Source: an uncultured Prevotella sp.
GTDB lineage: Bacteria; Bacteroidota; Bacteroidia; Bacteroidales; Bacteroidaceae
Assembly: GCA_938023885.1 (NCBI GenBank)
Contig: CALJCU010000426.1
Coordinates: 1-5,522 of the forward strand
Reading direction: 5' to 3'
Length of the DNA: 5,522 bases
How positions within the stretch are numbered: the first letter of the stretch is position 1; every line of letters starts with the position of its first letter. The notes below the pieces were generated by a model. The model was given only the letters and a program-made list of their open reading frames with translations. It was not told where the DNA came from and did not search any database. Below are positions 1 to 4,016 of this stretch, piece after piece. The translations under genes were made by a program, and so were the position numbers.

Positions 1-257
1 ATACTCCACATATTAAAAGATATACTCTAAATCAGGATCACAACATAAATACCTGATTATTAGTGATATATTATAATGTATTGTATCTGTATATTTATCA
101 ATTCAAATTTACAAACCAAAACATTTAGATTTGAATTCATAACGGATTTAGAAATACCTCTATTCTTGTACCTATAAATTTAAATGTCTATTCTAAATAA
201 CTATTTTGTTACTTAAATCTTTAAGATCGAAAAGTTTAGGAAACGGAATATTAATGA
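1..257. other. AT-rich region without a recognisable gene
   Basis: This stretch is strongly AT-rich compared with the rest of the window and has stops in all frames at short intervals. I see no tRNA, no rRNA and no convincing coding sequence. Its only notable structure is an imperfect inverted repeat at 100-137. Composition rises abruptly towards ordinary coding values near position 280, where a probable gene remnant begins. Confidence 0.6.
100..137. repeat. AT-rich inverted repeat
   Basis: AATTCAAAT (100-108) is perfectly complementary to ATTTGAATT (129-137). The stem extends inward through one T-G wobble and two more T-A pairs, leaving a loop of about 14 bases. No T-run follows in either direction, so it does not look like an intrinsic terminator. 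In such AT-rich DNA a chance inverted repeat is quite possible. Confidence 0.35.
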
Positions 258-489
258 CTATTAAAATCAAATCAGATATCACTTCTTGTAGCAGTTTTTC
301 TCACCACTGCGTTCCTTCCGAACAAATGGTCATGGGGCTGGAAAGAAGCGATTCTCAGCGGAGGTCCATAGATATAACTACCCCATTCTCACAGATTTAG
401 GCATAAAAAAAGTACCCACAGGGACGCTCAAAAGAGACGAGAAGAAGTGGGGAGATGATGTGAAACTTCCTGATTTCAATGCAGAATAA
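258..489 (+). pseudogene. Possible frameshifted 3' remnant of an unidentified gene
   Basis: Two + strand frames look protein-like and join at about 363-369. The first, from 258, has no start codon and lies directly after two stops. It encodes a hydrophobic stretch (LLVAVFLTTAFLP) followed by NKWSWGWKEAILSGG, then hits TAG at 369. The second frame, from 367, reads HRYNYPILTDLGIKKVPTG and continues with a charged tail ending in KLPDFNAE and TAA at 487-489. A single base change in length near 366 would join them into about 77 residues. GC content jumps here from the AT-rich flank. The tail overlaps the 3' end of the opposing holA gene by 14 bases. The 5' part of the gene is missing, apparently replaced by AT-rich sequence. 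I do not recognise the family. The alternative is that this is ordinary non-coding DNA that happens to be open. Confidence 0.35.
405..425 (-). terminator. Candidate intrinsic terminator of holA
   Basis: Reading the minus strand about 50 bases after the holA stop, GTCCC-TGT-GGGTAC folds into a small hairpin (positions 425-412, one bulged T), directly followed by seven T residues (411-405). The stem is short, so termination strength is uncertain. If the + strand remnant is a real reading frame, the terminator lies inside it. Confidence 0.45.
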
Positions 490-1504
490 AGAAGATCAGC
501 TCCTTCATTAGGTCTCCGGAAGACGTCGATGGGTTATCCACCCCCTTACTTTTGGCGTCAATCTCTCTCAATTTCTGTAGAATCTGAAGAGTCTTCTTTC
601 CGGTGTAGTTTCGTAGTCCTGTAAGATAATCTTTCACCCCCCACACACTCTTCAAATCTAAATAGGAAGCCAGCGCATTCTGATCGGTACGGTTGGGTGC
701 ATAATAGGCGAGCATCAAGTTCTGGAAGTAAGAGAAGAGCAATGGCAGAAAACTGTAGAGAGAACCGGCCTTTGGATTACTGTCAAAGTATTTGATAATC
801 CTATTTGCCTTCAGTACACTGCGGTTGACGATGGCATCGCGAAGTTCAAACGAGTTGAAGTCCTTGCTCACCCCGATATTCTTTTCCACCATCTCAGGGG
901 TCACCCGTCGGTTCTTCTCAGGAAGTGATATGATGAGTTTGTCAAGCTCAGAATAAAGACGATTAAGATCTGCTCCTACATTCTCTGCAATCATCGAAAC
1001 GCTCTTGTCATCGATGCTCACATTTTTCGACTGAAGATAAGAGGGGATATGTCCGGGGAGCTGCCAGTCGCGCAACTTCTTACTTTCGAATACCACTCCA
1101 TTCTTCTCCACTGCCGCAACGAACTTCGAGCGGCGGCTTATCGTTCCGTTTTTATAGCAGATAGCAATCACCGTCTTCGGTTGCGGTCGCTGAGCGTAGT
1201 GCTCCAGCTTGTCAAGAGAGCGCAAGCCTTGAGCTTCCTTCACAATGATGACTCGACGGGGTGCCATCATTGGAAACTGCATAGCGAGATCGGCAATCTG
1301 GGAGACGGATACATCGGCACCAAAGACCACGGCCTGGTCGAAAGCCTGCTGGTCAGCTGGCAACACATTTTTTTGAATATAGTCACTGATCTTATCTATA
1401 TAATAGGATTCGTCACCCATCAATAAATATATAGGTGCGACGTCGCCTTTCTTAAGATCCTTCATAATGCCATCGAATGTAGGCACCGCTTTTTTCTCTG
1501 CCAT
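476..1504 (-). CDS. holA: DNA polymerase III subunit delta (clamp loader)
   Basis: The 342-residue product is the delta subunit of the clamp-loader complex, which opens the sliding clamp and loads it on primed DNA. The length is normal for the family. The N terminus (residues 11-45) matches the Bacteroidales delta pattern: a conserved FDGIMKDLKKGDVAPIYLLM stretch, then GDESYYID, a degenerate P-loop region without a Walker lysine, as expected for delta, which does not hydrolyse ATP. FPMMAPRRVIIVKEAQ (77-92) is another family signature. The C-terminal part, with the hydrophobic SLYSFLPLLFSYFQ stretch near residue 250, corresponds to the collar domain. The ATG at 1504 was chosen because homologues begin just before this conserved block. 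There is no Shine-Dalgarno sequence. The gene is divergent from the PD-(D/E)xK gene, with a good -7 box at 1546-1539 on the minus strand. It appears intact. Confidence 0.93.
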   Translation of the reverse strand: MAEKKAVPTFDGIMKDLKKGDVAPIYLLMGDESYYIDKISDYIQKNVLPADQQAFDQAVVFGADVSVSQIADLAMQFPMMAPRRVIIVKEAQGLRSLDKLEHYAQRPQPKTVIAICYKNGTISRRSKFVAAVEKNGVVFESKKLRDWQLPGHIPSYLQSKNVSIDDKSVSMIAENVGADLNRLYSELDKLIISLPEKNRRVTPEMVEKNIGVSKDFNSFELRDAIVNRSVLKANRIIKYFDSNPKAGSLYSFLPLLFSYFQNLMLAYYAPNRTDQNALASYLDLKSVWGVKDYLTGLRNYTGKKTLQILQKLREIDAKSKGVDNPSTSSGDLMKELIFFILH

Positions 1505-1530
1505 TGGCTTAAACTCTTCAATTAATTTAT

Positions 1531-1538
1531 TACCTTTG
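1531..1538 (+). promoter_or_regulatory. -7 box for the HsdR-N-like gene
   Basis: TACCTTTG matches the Bacteroidota -7 consensus TAnnTTTG exactly. No clear -33 TTG element lies at the usual spacing; the nearest TTG, at 1504-1506, is slightly too far. A start site 5-8 bases downstream would leave a leader of only a few bases before the ATG at 1552. Confidence 0.5.
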
Positions 1539-1546
1539 CAAAGTTA
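1539..1546 (-). promoter_or_regulatory. -7 box for holA
   Basis: On the minus strand these bases read TAACTTTG, an exact TAnnTTTG match. It abuts the opposing -7 box, and the two together form the palindrome CTTTGCAAAG (1534-1543). The inferred holA leader is about 25-30 bases. I see no strong -33 element. Confidence 0.5.
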
Positions 1547-1551
1547 ATAAA

Positions 1552-2001
1552 ATGATTCGACTAAACCTTCCATCATACGATATAAAATTGCGGGGCACCG
1601 AAGGTCATTACCAAGTTCTTGACCCGTTGCGCCGGCGCTGGGTGGTCCTGACACCGGAAGAATGGGTGCGTCAGCACTTCATCCATTGGCTCGTTTCCTC
1701 ACTCGGCTACCCCACTGGTCTTCTCGCCAACGAAGTGCCGCTCCGCATTGGTTCCAAAGACCTCCGTGCCGACAGTGTGCTCTACGACCGTCAACTCAGA
1801 CCACGGATGATCATCGAGTTCAAAGCCCCACATATTCAGATCACGCAGCGTGTTTTCGACCAAATCATGGCATACAATCTCCAGTTGCATGCCACGTATC
1901 TTATCGCCTCAAATGGCCTCAGCCATTATTGCTGCAAGTTAGATGATGATGGTAAAAAATATTTATTCTTGAACCATATTCCCAAATACGAAGAACTTTG
2001 A
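1552..2001 (+). CDS. HsdR N-terminal-domain-type protein with PD-(D/E)xK nuclease fold
   Basis: This 149-residue protein belongs to the small family annotated as 'type I restriction enzyme R protein N terminus' (HSDR_N_2 type), common in Bacteroidales. It is only the nuclease-fold domain; no helicase motor is present. The conserved start MIRLNLPSYDIKL supports the ATG at 1552. VVLTPEEWVRQHFIHWL (31-47) is a family signature. The catalytic pattern is visible: an acidic residue at E61, D74 in LRADSVLYD, E89 and K91 in IIEFK, and a following Q104xxxY108, the QxxxY motif known from type I restriction nuclease domains. All residues needed for metal-dependent DNA cleavage are therefore present, though the substrate and role of these stand-alone proteins are not established. 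No methylase or specificity gene is nearby, so it should not be read as a restriction system. It is divergent from holA. Confidence 0.85.
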   Translation: MIRLNLPSYDIKLRGTEGHYQVLDPLRRRWVVLTPEEWVRQHFIHWLVSSLGYPTGLLANEVPLRIGSKDLRADSVLYDRQLRPRMIIEFKAPHIQITQRVFDQIMAYNLQLHATYLIASNGLSHYCCKLDDDGKKYLFLNHIPKYEEL

Positions 2002-2021
2002 TAAATAATCGTCATTAACAG

Positions 2022-2053
2022 ATCAGCGGAAAATTTTCCTCCTGATATGTTTT
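2022..2053 (+). terminator. Candidate terminator after the HsdR-N-like gene
   Basis: ATCAG (2022-2026) pairs with CTGAT (2042-2046), enclosing the self-complementary GGAAAATTTTCC (2028-2039). A short TTTT (2050-2053) follows. The structure lies 21 bases after the stop codon. It is nearly symmetrical and could also act as a protein-binding site upstream of the next promoter. Confidence 0.4.
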
Positions 2054-2073
2054 ACTGTCCAACAATTAATTTG

Positions 2074-2081
2074 TATCTTTG
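2074..2081 (+). promoter_or_regulatory. Promoter -7 box upstream of parA
   Basis: TATCTTTG is an exact match to the Bacteroidota -7 consensus. The -33 region at about 2050-2053 is only TTTT, so it is weak. The box overlaps the 12-bp palindrome TCTTTGCAAAGA (2076-2087). Transcription would start near 2088, giving a leader of about 220 bases that includes the whole 8-bp repeat array. A protein bound to the array would therefore be placed to block this transcript. Confidence 0.5.
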
Positions 2082-2112
2082 CAAAGAGAACTGTGCGATT
2101 AATATATCGCGC

Positions 2113-2314
2113 GCAATTATACAAAGACACAATAACGCAAATATGCAATTCAGTTTGCATGCAATTACACAATATATAGATTGCACGCAATAATACAAAT
2201 AAGCAACGGCACAAAAGAACAATAGCGCAAGAAGACAACGATACAATAAGACAACAAGGCAATAATACAACAGAATAAAATGACAATAACAAGATAACAA
2301 GATAGCACAATGGC
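2113..2314 (+). repeat. Tandem array of degenerate 8-bp units (candidate parS centromere/operator)
   Basis: The DNA can be cut into consecutive 8-mers, 20 of 24 of which begin with RCAA. Block 1 (2113-2176) has 8 units, for example GCAATTAT, ACAAAGAC, ACAATAAC and GCAAATAT. One unit (2153-2160, GTTTGCAT) is inverted. A 10-base break (2177-2186) follows. Block 2 (2187-2314) has 16 units, such as GCAATAAT, ACAAATAA, GCAACGGC and ACAATAGC; 13 begin RCAA. The last unit, ACAATGGC, contains the parA start codon. Longer matches recur: GCAATWAYACAA at 2113, 2161, 2187 and 2259, and ACAATARCGCAA at 2129 and 2219. Ribbon-helix-helix regulators bind contiguous short repeats (MetJ, 8 bp; omega of pSM19035, 7 bp), and the downstream operon encodes such a protein. 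Function as centromere or operator is inference. The canonical ParB parS palindrome is absent. Confidence 0.75.
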
Positions 2315-3167
2315 AGAAAAGACTATAAGACATCAGCTGAATGATGTGCTTTCAGTGACAAACTTCAAGGGAGGCGTAGGAAAAACGACAACTGCACAGA
2401 CACTCGCAGCATGCCTCCACAAGATGTACCCTCAGAAAAGAGTGATCGTAATGGATCTCGACCCGCAATGTAATCTCTCGTTCCTGTTCGGCTGGAACGA
2501 TCTCCGCAAGACATTACCCGAGTATGCGCGAATGACTATCTACGATGCCATGACAAAGATTACAAAGATACCTGTCTACATATCTCCCTCCGGTATCTAC
2601 TACGTGCCAGGATCAGCAGAGATGCAGAACATTGATGTATCACTTTTCGGACAGAACATTCCGCGGCTTGTGCTCGCAAAATGTGTCATACAAGGCTATT
2701 TCAACATGACCAATGGTGCCATTGATGAGAAAGAAGCCACAGGGAATGTGTTCGAAGACTTCGACTACATGCTCATCGACTGTCCCCCATCGCTCTCACA
2801 GAGCACATGCAATGCCATGGCTATGGCAACGATGCTCCTCGTACCCATCCAGATGGAGGGCCTGAGCGTAACTGGTATAGGCAGTATTCTTGAGCAGGCA
2901 AAACAAATTAAGAAGGAGTTGAACCCGAACCTCGCCAATATGCTGCTTCTCCCCACGATGGTCAACAGTCAGCTCGTCATCACCAATGAGCTTCAGGACT
3001 TCCTGGAAAGCAACTTTAAAGATTCACTCATTCCTACACCCATCCACCGCTCCGTGAAAGTGACAGAGGCACAGACACGCATGACAGATGTCATCAACTA
3101 TGCGCCTACCAGCCGGGCAGCCGAGGATTATATGAAGGTGGCAGAAACCATCTTCAGAGAAGAATAA
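2310..3167 (+). CDS. parA: ParA-family partition ATPase (deviant Walker A)
   Basis: This 285-residue cytoplasmic protein is a ParA/Soj-type ATPase. These form ATP-dependent dimers that bind DNA non-specifically and move cargo when a partner protein stimulates hydrolysis. The deviant Walker A is KGGVGKTT (20-27), with signature lysine K20 and catalytic K25. The A' motif is VIVMDLDPQ (45-53), with D49. Walker B is DYMLIDCPP (152-160), with D157. Walker A lies almost at the N terminus and no helix-turn-helix domain precedes it, as in type Ib plasmid ParA and Soj. It is somewhat longer than Soj; extra sequence lies between A' and Walker B. The ATG at 2310 is the only sensible start, sits inside the last 8-bp repeat, and has no Shine-Dalgarno sequence. 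A ribbon-helix-helix gene follows after 127 bases. All catalytic residues are intact. The cargo could be a chromosomal or integrated-element locus, here the adjacent array. Confidence 0.9.
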   Translation: MAEKTIRHQLNDVLSVTNFKGGVGKTTTAQTLAACLHKMYPQKRVIVMDLDPQCNLSFLFGWNDLRKTLPEYARMTIYDAMTKITKIPVYISPSGIYYVPGSAEMQNIDVSLFGQNIPRLVLAKCVIQGYFNMTNGAIDEKEATGNVFEDFDYMLIDCPPSLSQSTCNAMAMATMLLVPIQMEGLSVTGIGSILEQAKQIKKELNPNLANMLLLPTMVNSQLVITNELQDFLESNFKDSLIPTPIHRSVKVTEAQTRMTDVINYAPTSRAAEDYMKVAETIFREE

Positions 3168-3294
3168 CACAAACACAGGAAACATACAAAAATACAATTT
3201 CAGCAGAACATACCAGTACACATTATATGCATATGCAGCACTAAATAATCAGTACGAAGAAATAGTACCAACATACAGTACCAATAATCATAGC
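3168..3294 (+). promoter_or_regulatory. parA-rhh spacer with short repeats
   Basis: The 127-base gap is A-rich and holds several ordered motifs. Two RCAA-type 8-mers stand in tandem (3186 ACAAAAAT, 3194 ACAATTTC), plus ACAAACAC at 3169, resembling stray array units. A perfect palindrome ATATGCATAT lies at 3225-3234. AGTAC occurs at 3215, 3251, 3264 and 3277; the last two belong to a direct repeat AGTACCAA spaced 13 bases apart, just before the next start codon. I see no clear -7 box, so the downstream gene may depend on read-through from parA. A regulatory role is inference. Confidence 0.4.
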
Positions 3295-3765
3295 ATGAAG
3301 ATAAAGAGAAATACAGACAGTCTGCAAAACCAACTTGCAAAGATGCTGCAGGCTGGCAAGGAGAATGTAGATAATTCATCTGAGAATGAACAAGTTACAG
3401 AGGGAAACAGCGATGTTCGATTGCACGCAAACACACAAATAAGCGCTCCAACAACACTACAGGAACAGCCTGTACAGGAGCAGTCGGCAATCGCACCAAA
3501 GCATCTAAAGGCAGCAGCCGCTTCACGCACCAGAGAGAAAAAGAGGGTAGAAGAGGCACCCAAACTCAACGCTGCCCAGCGCCACGAGGTGCCAGACCGG
3601 AATGCCAAATTTGCGGGGGAGCCTATCAAGAGTGTGGGGTGCCGTATGCCCCAGTCGCTCTATGCCCGCATGCTTCAATATAAGGCCCTCAACGATTCAC
3701 AGCTCAACCGTATCACGCTTAACGACATCATCATCGAGGCTGTCGATAAGTTTTTGGGGAAATAA
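3295..3765 (+). CDS. Small ribbon-helix-helix-like protein, probable ParA partner
   Basis: The product has 156 residues and I do not recognise a named family. Residues 1-110 are polar, rich in Q, E, N, K and A, and probably disordered, apart from a short amphipathic helix near residues 7-20 (TDSLQNQLAKMLQA). Residues 112-154 fit a ribbon-helix-helix fold: a strand (KSVGCRM), helix 1 beginning at PQSLYARMLQYKAL, a turn with NDSQLNRIT, and helix 2 LNDIIIEAVDKFL. This resembles the C-terminal DNA-binding part of ParG, omega and CopG, whose flexible N termini contact ParA. Position directly after parA and the upstream 8-bp array suggest it is the centromere-binding adaptor and possibly an autorepressor. 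The DUF3408-type (TraB-like) proteins that follow ParA in Bacteroides conjugative transposons are an alternative comparison. An array-like sequence lies within its coding region at 3419-3444. Confidence 0.7.
   Translation: MKIKRNTDSLQNQLAKMLQAGKENVDNSSENEQVTEGNSDVRLHANTQISAPTTLQEQPVQEQSAIAPKHLKAAAASRTREKKRVEEAPKLNAAQRHEVPDRNAKFAGEPIKSVGCRMPQSLYARMLQYKALNDSQLNRITLNDIIIEAVDKFLGK
3419..3444 (+). repeat. Intragenic copy of part of the 8-bp array
   Basis: These 26 bases match 2179-2204 in the array at 23 positions: an identical GATTGCACGCAA, three mismatches in the next four bases, then identical ACAAATAAGC. The copy includes the 10-base break sequence and two array units (GCAAACAC, ACAAATAA). 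A further unit in the same 8-base phase is ACAACACT at 3451. It lies in the sequence encoding the presumed disordered linker (residues 42-50), where DNA-level constraint would be tolerated. Confidence 0.6.
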
Positions 3766-3822
3766 AACAAGTTCTCCAGGAAACAAGGACAATTAGGAGT
3801 CAACTTTTTCCAAGCTAAGACA

Positions 3823-3858
3823 CCCCGCCGGGCCTTCCCTCCTCTGGGGGAGCCGGGG
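3823..3858. repeat. GC-rich imperfect hairpin between rhh and rpsA
   Basis: CCCC (3823-3826) pairs with GGGG (3855-3858). GGC (3831-3833) pairs with GCC (3852-3854). An inner stem of TCCCTC (3836-3841) pairs with GGGGGA (3846-3851), with one T-G wobble and a CTCT loop. GCCG and CT are bulged on the left arm. The element is far richer in GC than its surroundings. The next T-rich sequence is interrupted, so a factor-independent terminator is only possible. It resembles a kind of GC-rich palindromic intergenic element I associate with Bacteroidota genomes; that resemblance is from memory. Confidence 0.45.
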
Positions 3859-3920
3859 AGCCTCTTATTAAATTTTCTTAATTCTTTCTCTCCTTCCCTT
3901 TTTCTCCCACCAAAAAGCAG

Positions 3921-3928
3921 TAACTTTA
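3921..3928 (+). promoter_or_regulatory. Probable -7 box of rpsA
   Basis: TAACTTTA matches seven of eight positions of TAnnTTTG. A weak T-rich segment at 3899-3903 lies where a -33 element would be expected. Transcription starting near 3935 would give an rpsA leader of about 80 bases containing the 3943-3961 hairpin. Confidence 0.4.
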
Positions 3929-3942
3929 CACCCGATTTAGTA

Positions 3943-3961
3943 CAGGCACGCTGTGTGCCTG
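3943..3961 (+). promoter_or_regulatory. Hairpin in the rpsA leader
   Basis: CAGGCAC (3943-3949) and GTGCCTG (3955-3961) form a perfect 7-bp stem with loop GCTGT. It lies 55 bases before the rpsA start and is followed by AU-rich sequence rather than a T-run, so it is not a terminator. S1 is known in E. coli to control its own translation through its leader. A similar role here is inference. Confidence 0.45.
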
Positions 3962-4016
3962 GATATTTCACATAAAGTCTCACTTTATTAATTTTACAAA
4001 CAACATTATTTAATTT

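Noticed and set aside
206..400. A 64-residue + strand frame starting in AT-rich DNA
   Set aside because: The residues are S/R-rich with no pattern. The neighbouring frames over the same bases look more protein-like, which suggests a remnant read in the wrong frame.
1049..1426. A 125-residue + strand frame inside holA
   Set aside because: It is antisense to conserved delta-subunit sequence and has no protein features of its own.
1552..2001. Restriction-modification or defence locus based on the HsdR-like product
   Set aside because: Only the nuclease-fold domain is present, with no helicase, methylase or specificity gene. Stand-alone members like this occur beside housekeeping genes in Bacteroidales.
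2113..2310. CRISPR array
   Set aside because: Units are 8 bp, contiguous and degenerate, with no spacers and no cas genes.
2023..2333. Two overlapping minus-strand reading frames of about 95 residues rich in L, C and Y, resembling membrane proteins
   Set aside because: They lie on the complement of the 8-bp repeat array. Their apparent hydrophobic repeats come from TTGY-rich DNA (24 bases give an 8-residue period), and they overlap the parA promoter and start.
2002..3294. Canonical ParB parS site (TGTTTCACGTGAAACA type)
   Set aside because: No match was seen on reading the intergenic regions, and no large ParB gene is present.
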